Positions 12,206 through 23,795 of a stretch of DNA of 64,000 nucleotides are shown here, piece after piece (position 1 is the stretch's first letter; the number at the start of each line of letters is the position of its first letter). This stretch comes from Pholiota molesta (taxonomy: Eukaryota; Basidiomycota; Agaricomycetes; Agaricales; Strophariaceae): positions 310,001 to 374,000 of the forward strand of contig JACGCK010000003.1 in the NCBI GenBank assembly GCA_014925825.1, in the 5' to 3' direction. Made by a program: the position numbers and the translations under genes. The notes under the pieces are model-generated. The model was not told the DNA's origin and made no database searches. It saw only the letters and a program-made list of their open reading frames with translations.

Positions 12206-13290
12206 AACGATAGTCCATCATTTCCAGAGGTTTTTGAAATTTGCTTACACTTTTTAACGTGGTCAAGGCATCCAGTACATTTAATACAGTCGTATATAAT
12301 ATACTCTAACTTCGCCTCTTCTTCGTCGCCCTCCTGATTACACATGTTAATGTACTTTGACACACATCATAACGGACTTCATCTTGGACAGGGACTGATT
12401 TTATCATTAAACTTCGTGTATGCTATACTTTGCGCATTTTGTGATTGCCTCTGCCCTTCTGGATTTGGTAATTTACATAATTAAGCGCCCAAGAACAATT
12501 ACCGCCGCCGGCCATTCATAAGTAACTCAGTGGCGCACCAATCCCCAATACTAAGCGATTCTTCGTGCTTCAACCCGAAAAAACGACATGATTTAAATCC
12601 ATACTCCCTCCACCGACTCTTGAGTGCTCCCATAAATAAATGGCGAAGTAGTGCTCCAACTAGGCAAAATTGAGCATCCTCCTCTCCATCGTACTTAATT
12701 CCTTTTTCAAGGGCTTTACTTCCTAAAGGCTAAGAAAAAACAATGCATGTCGGAAAGAATGTGGTATTGTGGCCTGAGCTTCCTACAATGACACTGCCTT
12801 CTGCAGCTGCGCCCGGCGCACAATGGTAGTGGCAGCCGTAACTCAATGCCACCATAAACTCGAGTGACAAGGGACATGCGTGGTACTGATTACTTTGATA
12901 TCTGAACCGGCGACGAAGAGCGCAATGGTCCTATGGACAGACTTGGTTAGATCCCCAAGCCCGAACGCAAGGTAGACGCCGATGCTTCCTAGTCCATTGA
13001 TAATAAAAAGAATAAACAGACGACGAACGGATGGTCGTGATATCACAACATAAGAACACTAAAATGTAATCTAATCAATACGACAAGGTTCACTGGATGT
13101 ATAATAATCAAGGTCAACTGACTGGGAGCTCAACGGCTTGTTCAAGGGCATATTGGGGGGGGGGGGTTCAACTTGGCAAGCTGGCGTATCTTGCCCAGCC
13201 TACTATTATCGTGATCGATAATGATTAAGTTGGAATGAACTTGAGCATCAGAAGGCGTGTCCGGACCTGCACTTATTCCTCCCGTTGAAC
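12206..13290. other. gene-poor region with a short hydrophobic reading frame
   Basis: No supported gene. A 67-codon minus-strand frame at 12843-13046 has a membrane-like stretch (LFILFIINGLGSIGVYLAF) but no family match I can name and no clear exons around it. A run of eleven G lies near 13157. Confidence 0.35.
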
Positions 13291-13294
13291 TGGA

Positions 13295-13820
13295 CTATTG
13301 ATTGCCTGGAGAGATAGATATGAAAGGGTTTTGAATCTGTTCCATATCTCTTGTGAAATGTTATTCCAATTTTGACGCTGCCGTCGGAGAAATAGCAGGA
13401 AAAAAGGATCATCTTAAGTAGGCCGACAGTGACACTCACTACAGTAAATCAATGTTTCTTTGGATCGTCTAACGACGAAGCTGGGCTGATCGAAGGCGAT
13501 GTCGGAGGCGTCAATCCAACAGAAGTGCTGGTATAATTGGTTGTCGCTGCCGTAAATTTGATTGTACCAGCGTCGTTATCATAAAATTAGAATTAGTTGT
13601 ACCAAGGGGTTTGGTCGTTGTTGTGGCGTCTGCACTAGATCGTATGATGAGGACAATGCAGAGAGACGGGCATGACTTGCGGATCTCGTTGATTCATGAC
13701 TGCCAATGTATTCAGCTGCTGTGGGGGAAATTTTCCAGATACGAAAATGGTGTGCAATCCGGCAAGTTACCAAGGGGAAATATGGCATACGCAGGGATTT
13801 GTCCATCGATTGAATACTCC
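13295..13820 (-). pseudogene. frameshifted jelly-roll-like single-span membrane protein (partial)
   Basis: Reading the minus strand in successive frames recovers the C-terminal half of the family seen at 59.6 and 62.4 kb. First comes YSIDGQIPAYAIFPLGNLP (compare YSIDGQPP in those genes), then QLNTLAVMNQ (compare HTLTVMNHGN), then a Ser/Thr/Pro-rich stalk (PPTSPSISPASSLDDPKK). A membrane segment with VTVGLLKMILF continues into LLFLRRQRQNWNNIS (compare LLLFLRRRRQLRRR). About five frame changes are needed, every one equal to a single missing base, two clearly at homopolymers (GGGGG at 13723-13727 and AAAAAA at 13400-13405 on plus). The N-terminal half is not recognisable upstream. It is either a decayed copy or a functional gene with consensus deletions. 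Confidence 0.55.
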
Positions 13821-14281
13821 TGGGACTCAACAGTTTATAGAGTTGAAGAACGCATCAGAAACGGCATAGTATTGGTCAAATTTTGTAATTTGCATGTTTG
13901 AAATGAGCCAGAGACTAAGAAACATCGGTCAAACAGCCAATGAACAAAAAGCAACATCAGTGCACAGCGTACCGCTGAGTTATTTGTATGGCACGACAAC
14001 TTGAAAGTGAAAGTTATTCACCAGCAGTTGTCCAGAATTCGATTGAGATCGCAATAACAGGCAGTGTCAAGTAGGATAGCGGCTAGTTGTATTTTTCAGT
14101 CCTGAAGGCCATAGACAGGACTCTGAATTCGATGAGGCCACCGACATGAGCGTAACGGTGAAAGAGGTTCGAATTGGGATGCTTGCAATATGAGCCAGAG
14201 CACGTGCTGCTCTGACTTAGTTTCCAGCTGAATTTCGCAGCTCTCTTACCTGTACGTCGACGATCAAGAATCCATTCCGGC
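13821..14281. other. no supported gene
   Basis: Sequence between the frameshifted membrane-protein copy and the importin start. I see no coding pattern, RNA gene or repeat here. It should contain the importin promoter. Confidence 0.4.
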
Positions 14282-17200
14282 ATGGCTACCTTCCAAGCGC
14301 TACTATCCGCACTCGATGTGTTCAGCCGAGCACCAGACAAAGCATCGCTCGAACGAGCAAATTCCTGGCTTCAGGATTTCCAGCATTCTGTAAATTGTCT
14401 TTCGCATGTGGCCAATCTCGCAACCAGCACCTCTGACCGTCCAACGATCCTTGTCCTAGCCTGAAGCATGGTCGACCTGCAATGTCCTCCTGCTTTCGCC
14501 TGAGGCGCCACCACACGCGAAGATCTTCGCTGCACAGACGTTCAGGAGCAAGGTCAGTTCGCTAATGGCTTTCGCCATGTTATCAAATGTACCCTGATCC
14601 TCTTGATCACTTACTAGGTGACATACGACCTAAATCAAGTCGATCCAGCAAATCTGCTACCGCTGCGTGATACACTTTTAGCTGCTTTGCAAACGTACAA
14701 TGCAGGTCCTCGGACGATCATTGTCCAGCTGTCTTTAGCGATTGCAGGCCTGGCGCTACAGTTGCCAGCTTGGGAAGACCCTGTGCAAGATCTGATTACA
14801 TCTTTTGGGAGGAATCCGACGACAGTACCGACGTTTTTGGAGTTCCTGACCGTTCTTCCTGAAGAGATCACAACTAATACGAGGATCCCTGTATCAGTGA
14901 GTGCCAGTTATTATCCGTATTTGTTGATTTAATTTCTTGCTCATAGGATAATGAATATCGCGAGAGATCCTCCCAACTTTTGACCGCGAATGCATCGAAA
15001 GTATTGGAACTTTTGTCCATGTACATCACTGCAACTGGTGGGTCCTTCGTTTCTAGATTCGACACAAAAGCGCCTCCTAATCCTACATGTTTCCAAAAAG
15101 GTGTTACAGCATCAGTTCAAGCCCAAGTCTTCCAATGCTTGTACTCCTGGCTTTCCGCTGGTGAAATCGCTGTCAGCGATCTGGCCGAAACCCCGTTATT
15201 TGCATATGCATTTGAGGCACTGGGAATTGATGAACTCTTTGATTCCTCAGTGGACATTATCTGCCAAATGATTCACGAAACGCAAGAAATTGACGACAAT
15301 ATGGCCGTCATTCAACTGATCGTTCCTAGAGTAATTGCGCTTCGAAGCCTGATTACAAAATACCGCGACGAACCCGACAAAGTTAAGGGCTACGCCCGTA
15401 TCTTTTCAGAAGCCGGAGAAACATATCGTCTCTTGCTACTGCAACATACAGAAACATTTTTTCCTCTGGTCGAAGCTATTGGCGAATGCTCTGCATACCC
15501 TGACCTTGATATCGTTCCCATCACATTCCCATTCTGGATGCGACTGGCCCAAAATCTTGGGAAGAAACCTTCTGTGTCGCCCCTGTTCATAGAAGCTTAC
15601 AAAACCCTTATGGGTGTTGTCATCAACCATCTGCATTTTCCACCCGATGCCAATCCTTTGACAGGACAGGAACTCGATAATTTCCGGTCTTTCAGACACG
15701 TCATGGGCGATACCCTCAAAGACTGCTGTTTCGTGTTGCGCACAGAAACATGCCTGTTGGCTGCCTACCAATTAATCACGAACGCACTTTCACGCGGAGC
15801 AGACGTATCATGGCAAGAAATCGAAGCTCCTTTGTTCGCTATGCGTTCAATGGGAGCTGAAATCGACCCCGAGGACAACAGCGCTGTGCCGAAGATCATT
15901 GATCTTATACCTTCTCTTCCAAGACACCCTCGCGTTCGTTACGCCGCGTTGTTGATCATTTCACGCTACTCAGAATGGATTAGCGCCCATCCTGAGTACA
16001 TCAGACCTCAGCTCCAGTATATCTCAGCTGGCTTTGAGGACACTGACGCTGAGGTTTGCGCTGCTGCTGGACAGGCTCTGAAATACGTATGCCAGGACTG
16101 CAAACAAGTAAGTTGTTTTGCCGTTACCGTTCGGTATCGCTCATTGAATCACCACAGCATTTGACAGACTTTTTGCCGACTCTCCATACCTTCCTCACAA
16201 GCACTGGAACCAAGCTTGTGCAAGATGACAGGCGACAGGTCTATGAAGCTATCGCCTATGTCATTTCAGCTATGCCCATGAACCGAGCAGCAGAGTCGCT
16301 CAAAACGTTTTCCTTGGACATTCTTGCTCAAGTACACGCTTTCTCGATGAAAACAGCCCCGCTCACCAAAGCCGAGATCGAAGAGGTTGGCAGTAAGTGA
16401 AGGATGCAATTCTTCAGGTTTTCGTCGCTGATATCAATTTAACCAGACGGTCTTGAGAACTTGGAGGTCATGCTTCATGTCATTCAAGGATACGGCGAAG
16501 ACCTACCTCCAGCATGCCAAAACACATGCCAGGAAACATGGGCTGTCTTCGATGGCTTCCTTTCCAATCATGGACTCCAGTATGATCTTGCTGAACGCAC
16601 GACTCGTGTCCTCCGACGAGGCATTGATCTATTCAACAAGACGGCGCAGTCAGTGGCACCTTCTGTCATCGCGAGGATGTCGGTCGCATTCGAAGCTACT
16701 GGCTACCCGAGTTTCCTTTGGATCGCTGGCAAAATCATTGGCAGATTCTCATCAGGAAATGATCCAGCTCTGAAATCCGCTACCCAAGAAATTCTCGAAC
16801 GCAGTACGGCCAAGGTTGCGTCTCTCTTGCATGTCAAAACTCCTGGTGAAATTCCTGACAGTATGTTTCCAACATTCTCCCCTCTATGAATAATTTTAAT
16901 TTACTCTTTTCTCCATAGTACTTGAGGATTATGTCCAAATGCTGCTCCAATATGTTGCTGTATTGCCGGATATCCTATTCACGTCCTCTGCATTTCCTCT
17001 GATATTCAGATGTGCCATGACCGGTCTCACTGTGGTTCACAGTGATATTGTCTTCGCGTCTCTAGACCTCTTCCGCAGCATCTTGACGCACGATTGCATG
17101 GACCCTGTCACTGCTGCAACGCCTTCCAAATTCACCGTATGGTCGGCGGCAATTGGCGATGCAATGAACAAGGAAGGTTTCCAATTCGTAGGCTGTATTC

Positions 17201-17534
17201 TGAACGGCCTTGTTGGCGACTTCCCAGAAGATGCAGCAGCCACAGTGGTATCGATCTTCAGGACCCTTGTTCACATCTGGCCCAACCAACTTCTCACATG
17301 GCTTCCTCCTGTGCTGGAGCAGCTCCCTGTCGCAAGCATACCTAATGAATCTAAGGCATCGTTTTTACAAGAAGTTACCAAGTAAGTTTCTATCTTTTCT
17401 TCCATGTCATGTTGAATATTAACCACTCTAATTGTAGCGCTATCAATACCAGGCAGCACGACAAGGTCAAATACGCAATTCTCAATTTCGATCGTGCATC
17501 AAGAAAGGCTCGTGATAGGAGAAGGAAAATATGA
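14282..17534 (+). CDS. MTR10: importin-beta family nuclear transport receptor (Mtr10 / transportin-3)
   Basis: Karyopherin that carries SR-type and mRNA-binding proteins into the nucleus and releases them on RanGTP. Starts with MATFQALLSALDVFSR, then an N-terminal HEAT region (ASLERANSWLQDFQHS, PEAWSTCNVLLLSPEAPP, AAQTFRSKVTYDLNQ) as in the Exportin-1/importin-beta-like domain, followed by HEAT repeats to the end (NFDRASRKARDRRRKI). About seven introns interrupt it, and the longest exon runs from 14948 to about 16108. The total is roughly 930 residues, the usual length for this family. No frameshift. The first splice joins CAGCATTCT to CCTGAAGCA and removes an intron that carries an in-frame stop. 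Confidence 0.9.
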
Positions 17535-17984
17535 GCATCTACAGGAGCAGAAGGATACTCCGATAATCACTTGTAAAAAGGCCGCCTGTAAATATGTATT
17601 ACAGTAATCATCCAGGTAAATACTCATTTTGTACTCATTTCATCATTTGCTTTCAAACAGTTATCGTGGAACGGTGGAAGCTCTAAAATTAAAGTCGCGC
17701 TGATTTGAATCAGTGCCCCTCGCGTATCCCATTCTGTTTTATGTCAGTAGACAATCTGTCGTAGTGCTTCTTTCAATGCTTCGCACTTCCCACTGTGCTT
17801 ATTATTATTTAACACCGGTGTCCGGTATACACCATGGTCGCTTTTACCGCGGCTTTCCTTTTATGGCAGGTAGTGGCTTCCGATATAAACGCGACAATAC
17901 ACTGTTAGTCGCTTGCATTGGCAATCCCGGTCTGCCAGTGCCAACGTCACAAACTCTATACCTCTCCCTAAGGACTACAATACG
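17535..17984. other. intergenic, promoter of succinyl-CoA ligase gene
   Basis: 450 bp between two plus-strand genes. No coding pattern or RNA gene seen. Confidence 0.4.
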
Positions 17985-19461
17985 ATGCTTCGCCATGCTG
18001 GCCAGTCGGTAATTGGAAATGGTATGTGGCTTGAAGCATAGGTTCTAAGGAAAAAATGCTCACAGCGAAACCGAAAGTCGGACGCCGGACGTTCTCCCAA
18101 TCCGCAACACGCAAAAGCTACGATGATACCATCCGGAATCTCCTTATCCACAAAGATACCAAAGTACTGTGCCAGGGGCTGACTGGAAAGACGGTTTGTT
18201 TTTTCTTGTCAAGTCCGCTCCCAGTTGATGACAGTATTACAGGGAACTTTCCACGTAACAGAGGCTCTTGCATATGGAACGAACATGGTTGGAGGTGTGT
18301 CCCCTAAGAAGGCCGGGCAAACTCATCTTGGATTGCCAATATTTGGAACCGTTCGAGCTGTGCGTCACTTTGTTGCCTGTATTTTACACGAGAATTGAAC
18401 AAGATCGACAGGCTGTAGACGCGACGAAGCCCGACGCTACCATCCTCTACGTTCCTCCTCCCACCGCTGCTGACGCAATCATTGAAGCTATCGAGAACGA
18501 GATCGGGTTGATTGTCTGCATCACAGAAGGCATTCCCCAGGCAGATGAGATTCGTGTAAGTACTTATTTTACGTGAAGAACTTGTCATAATCCCTTAATC
18601 AACAGGTTATGAACGCGCTTAAAAGCCAATCCCGTTCTCGTCTTGTTGGACCTAACTGTCCTGGAAGTAAGGTTGTTTCGAAGACCGCACTTGGCATGGC
18701 TAATTTATGATTTTTCTAGTTATCAACCCTCTAGGATGCAAAATGGGTATCCAACCTGGCCACATCCATAAGCCAGGAAAGATTGGTGAATTAATTATAT
18801 CCTTGAATGTATTTTGGTTTCTCATCTCGCGACAGGGATTGTCTCCAGGTCTGGAACGCTAACATATGAGGCCGTCGCTCAAACTACTGGTGTCGGCCTT
18901 GGCCAGTCACTTTGCATTGGAATTGGAGGAGATCCTTTCCCGGGCACACAACATGTTGACGCCATCAAGGTCTTCCTTGACGACCCTAACACTGAAGGTA
19001 AGCTACTAATTCAAAACTTCTATGAGGTTATCTCAAAATGAGTTTTGTAGGCATCGTCATCATTGGTGAAATTGGTGGATCCATGGAAGAAGAGGCCGCG
19101 GAATACCTTGAGAAATACAACAAAACCAGGGCGAGCCCCAAGCCCGTCGTTGGTTTCATTGCTGGGCGCACTGCTCCCCCAGGTCGTCGCATGGGTCATG
19201 CAGGTGCTATCATCTCAGGAGGCAAAGGTAAGCAATATATCACAAGATGTTTATTTTCTTGATCCAACATTACAATTTCTGCCCAGGTGCCGCGGTAGAC
19301 AAAGTCAGAGCTCTGGAAAAAGCCGGTGTTATTGTTACTGATAGCCCTGCTAAAATCGGTACCGAGATGCTCAAGGTGAGGCTTTCCTGATCTTGTGGCC
19401 GATTATTTTCTAACTGGTGTCAATGAATTTCTAGGCCATGCAAGCGGCTGGTTTGGCTTGA
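17985..19461 (+). CDS. succinyl-CoA ligase (ADP/GDP-forming) alpha subunit, mitochondrial
   Basis: TCA-cycle enzyme that converts succinyl-CoA to succinate with substrate-level phosphorylation, as an alpha/beta heterodimer in the matrix. The N-terminus ([16 protein letters not shown], then [15 protein letters not shown]) is a mitochondrial presequence rich in Arg/Ser. The CoA-binding domain follows: [20 protein letters not shown] and [19 protein letters not shown]. The ligase domain has [34 protein letters not shown] and [16 protein letters not shown], whose His in GHAGAI is the phosphorylated active-site residue. It ends with [11 protein letters not shown]. About eight short introns. Exon 1 is 37 nt (17985-18021). 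Intact after splicing. Confidence 0.95.
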
Positions 19462-19611
19462 GTGACGAGGAATGTGATGATGCGGCTTATGTAATAGAGC
19501 GCCTCACGTTAGGGCGGCGGCGAGCCAATATTTAATCAGTTACACTCTCATTTACTTAGCTTCTATACTTATTGTGATTCGCACATATCGCAAGACGAAT
19601 TTAAATCCTAG

Positions 19612-20487
19612 ATGTCTAACGTGCAACCTTCTGCGAGCTTTCAAAATGCTGCTGCCTATTTATCCTCTGCATCATCTCTAGCTGGTGTACCTTCATCAAC
19701 CAAACTCGAGGTCTATGTCTTCGCCTGTGCTCCCAGCTTGCCATCCTAACCAATCAGACAGTTATATGGCCTATTCAAATACGTCACATCTTCTAAAAAC
19801 CCTACGAATTCTCGCCCGTCAATCTTTGACATGACCGGAAGAGCCAAGTGGGATGCTTGGGCAGCTGCGGGCAAGAAGTACGACCGTGCAGCTGAGGTAG
19901 AAGAAAGATACCTCGAAATTGCAAGGACTTTAGGTTGGACGGAATCTATAGTAGTCCAACCTCAGAAAGAAACCCCATCTGTCAACGAGGATAGTATATG
20001 GGATTCCGATGAAGCAGCTTCAAACGCAAGCAGTTCACGAGGGGCGGGAACTGGAATGGGCGTCTCCGTTAGTTCAATGGCACCACCTCCAGAACTAAAT
20101 GACAACAGTATACACGGATTGGTTCTGTCGAATGATATATCCGGATTAACTTCATTGTTGAAAAATCATCCAGACACAGACGTCAATGCCTTGGATGAGT
20201 TTGTGAGTATTAGGTTTTCTCGTCCGTGGGGTTGGCTTTGAATATCCCATTTCATGTAGGGATATGCACCAATTCATCTAGCTTGTGATCGAGGAAATGT
20301 TGAAGTTGTCAAAATTCTTCTGGAGAATGGTGCGGACCGCAATATAAAGGTAGAAAAGCGCAACATCTTTCAGGTGAAACGTTCTGACTTTCATTCTCGC
20401 TTATAGGACCCCGACAATCTCTCACCGCTGGAACTCTCGCAGGAGGCAGGCCACATTGAAATCGAAAGACAGTTAATAGCTACTTGA
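19612..20487 (+). CDS. acyl-CoA-binding protein with C-terminal ankyrin repeats
   Basis: Four exons. The N-terminal acyl-CoA-binding domain has the helices that hold the acyl-CoA: AAAYLSSASS, KLELYGLFKYVTSSKN and MTGRAKWDAWAAAGKKYDRA. A Ser-rich linker with Met/Ala follows (about residues 110-160), then two to three ankyrin repeats: GLVLSNDISGLTSLLKNHPD, GYAPIHLACDRGNVEVVKIL and NLSPLELSQEAGHIEIER. This is the ACBD6-type architecture, so the likely role is binding long-chain acyl-CoA and handing it to partners held by the ankyrin part. The start at 19612 is supported by the exon 1 splice into YGLFKY. Intact. Confidence 0.9.
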
Positions 20488-20711
20488 TTATGGTTGTATG
20501 GATATAATACTGGGCCGATATACTTGGATGATCAATCAATATATAGGAAGTCTGAGGGTATGCACCCTTCAGTGTAGCGGGCTTGGATAATCGTCTGCGT
20601 CGTGATGAATCAAAGCAGGGGAGCTGCTTTTCCATCGCACTGGAGCATCTTGATTATGCCAATGACGAGGTGTACGGGGATGGCATTAGATGTATGGCAT
20701 TCGAAGTGCAG
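20488..20711. other. short convergent intergenic region
   Basis: 224 bp between two convergent stop codons. It contains the 3' ends of both transcripts and no visible gene. Confidence 0.4.
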
Positions 20712-21139
20712 CTATGACGTTGAGGCTGGCTCTGATGATTGGGCATTGGACTTCGCATTAAGTGCCTTCTTTTTGTCCTTCACTTCCACGATAGGGTGTT
20801 TGGGAACCGTAGCCTTTGAGTGATAAGGCGAGTTTGGCGCAAGAACACCTCCCTAGAAAAAGTTAGCAGAGAATGTCGCAAAAGAATAATACGACGCACC
20901 CGTTCCAGCAACTTGACAACAGATTCGCTAGGTTTAGCCCCTACGCTGAGCCAATGGTGTATCCTGTCCACACTCCATCGAACCAGTCGGACTCCATTCA
21001 AATCGCGGTCGTGGGGGTCGTAAATGCCCAAGAGTTCCGCGGGTTTGGCGTCCCGGCGTAGGCTGTGGTTGATGGCGACAATGTGGAAGACCTTCCTATG
21101 GCGAGTGCCATGTAGGGCCATGCGTAGTCGGATAGGCAT
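20712..21139 (-). CDS. mitochondrial small ribosomal subunit protein bS16
   Basis: Component of the mitochondrial ribosome small subunit. Two exons give 126 residues. The N-terminus MPIRLRMALHGTRHRKVFHI matches the bS16 start (MPVRIRLxRxG type), followed by AINHSLRRDAKPAELLGIYDP, VRWSVDRIHHWLSVGAKP and the family's VVKLLERGGVL. A 48-52 nt intron (donor GTGCGTCG, acceptor TTTTTCTAG) splits the helix at ERGG. A lysine-rich tail (EVKDKKKALNAKSN) extends beyond the bacterial length, as usual for mitochondrial versions. No obvious cleavable presequence, which is normal for this protein. Confidence 0.92.
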
Positions 21140-21536
21140 GATGAATAGATCCTAGCAGCTAGTGAAGACAATTAATGCCACCACAACCTTCCCCGAAAAA
21201 TCCCAAATTTAGCGCCACGTGACACAACGCGTCGTTTCAATAAAACAAACGCATCAAACTTTGATTGAACTTCGACTAGGTATTAAAGACTTGATAAATT
21301 AGACCTGTACATACTACGTTGTTATCGTAAATATCTCTTAGCATGTTTGGGCGACTTGAGAATTTACAGCGACCAAAATTTATAACGCGATTGGTGAAAA
21401 TCAAATGGCCCAAGGCTGTGGGCTTCTTGCTCTCTGGAAAACTTAGAATCATCAACAAATCATCAACCTTTCATTCGAGCGGTATGAAATATCTAAAGAC
21501 ACAGTAATCATCGGTAGGCATGTATACTAATCATGT
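21140..21536. other. short intergenic region
   Basis: 397 bp between bS16 and the P450. A 54-codon plus-strand frame at 21343-21507 (MFGRLENLQRPKFITRLVK...) is strongly basic, but I recognise nothing in it and find no further support. Confidence 0.35.
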
Positions 21537-23768
21537 TTAATCCAATTCAACTTTAGCAGTGTCTATGAGCTTGTAAACGTCACTCGATCGAGGTGTGAAT
21601 TGCACTTGATACGGTTTAGCATGACTACAGGTATAGTTATTAGAAAATAGTATACTCAAGGTAAATGAGGATACATACCTAACCAGACCATCGCTAAATG
21701 CAATCGCAGGTTCTATCACAACGCCCTGGTCATCGATCGCCTTAGTAATATCGAAAGTCGCTAGAATAGAGGAAATAGCAATCCACGCAGAGTCTATCGC
21801 AAGATATCGACCAGGGCAAACTCTAATGTAATATCACGTTAAAAATATGCCCATTGGTAGGATGAGCTGAACACTACCTTCGACCATATCCAAACCCTCC
21901 AGCGAGAAGGGGGTCTGGCTGAAGATCAAAACTGATGGCTCCATCTTTCAAAAAGCGCTCGGGATTGAATTTGAAAGGTTCAGGATACAGTGTTTCATCA
22001 TGTAGAATGGCCCTGGTAGATCATTAACATTCCATAGGCATCAGCGCTTAAGCAAGTGCATCCAAAAGCTTACCAAGCGTTGGCAGTAACTGTGGCGCCT
22101 GTTTGGAAGAACCTTCAATCATCAATATCCCGTAGATTCAATATGGCTTACCAGCAGGTATTTTATATCCATTATACTCGTCGTCACGGATGGCTCGATG
22201 AGGAACAGCTATGGAATATGAATATAGTATCAAGTAAGCAAAGGCAGACAATTCACCTAATGGTGTAATTGCGTGCCATCGCATTGTCTCAATGATCATG
22301 GCCTCAATATATGGCATAGAATCCCTGTCAGTGAAATCGGGCAGCCTAGACCTCCCAAGAGCTTGATCAGCTTCCTGTTGGCCTTTCTTCTGTACCTCGG
22401 GGTTATGGACCATAGCTAATATCCATGCCAAAAGAAGCGCCGCAGTCTTTTTAGAAATAAAAAAAGACGGGTCGAATCTGAAGCTTTGAAGAGGCATCAA
22501 CCCACTTACCGTGTCCGATCCGGCTAAAATGAGTGTCGAAGCAGTTAATACCAGAACAGAGATTCAATTAATTCAGAAAACTTGAAATACCTAAGAAGAT
22601 GATGGCGGCGCAGTTCTTAACTGTCTCTTCCATCTCGTCAGGATTTGCTTCTCCGTCTGCCTTAATTTTCTCTAAGTTATCATATACGAAAGATTGTTGT
22701 GCAACGCCTTTAGCCTGTCAAAACATAAGAATGGATAACATGAAGTTAAAAGACAATAGTGCTTACTATCGATTCCTTGACTTTTTGAAATGGGAGGTTT
22801 CGCAAGTCGCGAGTGTTCTTAGCCCAAACTCTAGCCTTCCTCTTGAACCCTGCACCGGGCATCCAAGCTGACCAAAAAAGTATCTGTCATCTTCTGCAGT
22901 ATCTAGATAAAATGAATTTACCTGGGATATGTTTTAAAGCAGGAAGAAATTCTACAAGAAATTTACCAGAGGCGTGAACAACAAGCAGCAATGGCTGCAT
23001 TGCCTTGTGTACCAAGTCAATATAGAAGTCATTTTCCCCTTTGACTTCATAGCCATATGCGGCCTGAAGCACTATGGATCCGACAAACCTAAACAGGGTC
23101 GTTTATCAAATTGTGCTGTAGTATTAAGCGTAGCATGACTGACTGTTTAATATGTGGGGCAAATTCTGCTGGAGATTGAGCAAGTTGATCCAGAAGGGCG
23201 ATCGCCATTTTCTTTTGAAGGGGATAGTAGGATGCTAAGTTTCGAGGCTGAAAATATTGATGGAACATTCTCCTATGACGCCTGCAAATATAAATCCACA
23301 TCAGATTCAATCAAACGCTAAGCTTAACATTGAAATTTCGTACCTCCAACGATCTGCGTAACCCATATGTACGAAATCCCAGTCCCAATCCATCAGTTCA
23401 TTGGCCATTATCTGTAGCAAATTATCGCATGAGTGACATCGCCAGATGCTAAATTCGCGAACCATTCTTGGTCGATCAGAATAATTGGAAGATCGTTTTT
23501 CCAACAACTCCGTGGTAGCTTCCAGTGAATTGAGAACAACCGTGACTCGACCAAAGACACTGTAAGAAACAACGTCGCCATATTTCTTTGCCCAGTCTGC
23601 ATAGGTCAGCCATGCATAGTGATGAGGGATGTCGTAGACGTTGCCAATTATGGGATAACCCGTAGGTCCAGGTGGTAAAGGTAAAGCTCTTCGTTTCCTT
23701 GCCCAAGTCACTAAAACGTAGGAAGCCAGGAAAGTCACTGGCACGACATAGAATGAGCTGGCAGACAT
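21537..23768 (-). CDS. cytochrome P450 monooxygenase (OrdA / CYP5150-like)
   Basis: Haem-thiolate oxygenase anchored in the ER, using electrons from P450 reductase. About eleven exons. The N-terminal anchor is FYVVPVTFLASYVLVTWARK, then the proline hinge LPLPPGPTGYPIIGN. The I-helix oxygen-binding motif is AGSDT, the K-helix is ETMR (ExxR), then NPERFLKDG, and the haem loop is FGYGRRVCPGRYLA with the Cys ligand. It ends with DVYKLIDTAKVELD. A 51-nt intron lies inside SDRPRM|IMANEL. The start at 23768 (MSASSFYVV) precedes the anchor; an in-frame ATG at 23795 would add nine residues. Similar to basidiomycete P450s annotated as O-methylsterigmatocystin oxidoreductase-like, but the substrate is unknown. 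No biosynthetic cluster surrounds it. A relic of a paralogue lies at 28.3 kb. Confidence 0.93.
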
Positions 23769-23795
23769 CAGAGTGGGATGCGAATGTTGCAGCAT

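Noticed and set aside
12843..13046. Hydrophobic 67-codon minus-strand frame as a transporter or pheromone gene
   Set aside because: No CaaX end, no continuing exons and no family match.
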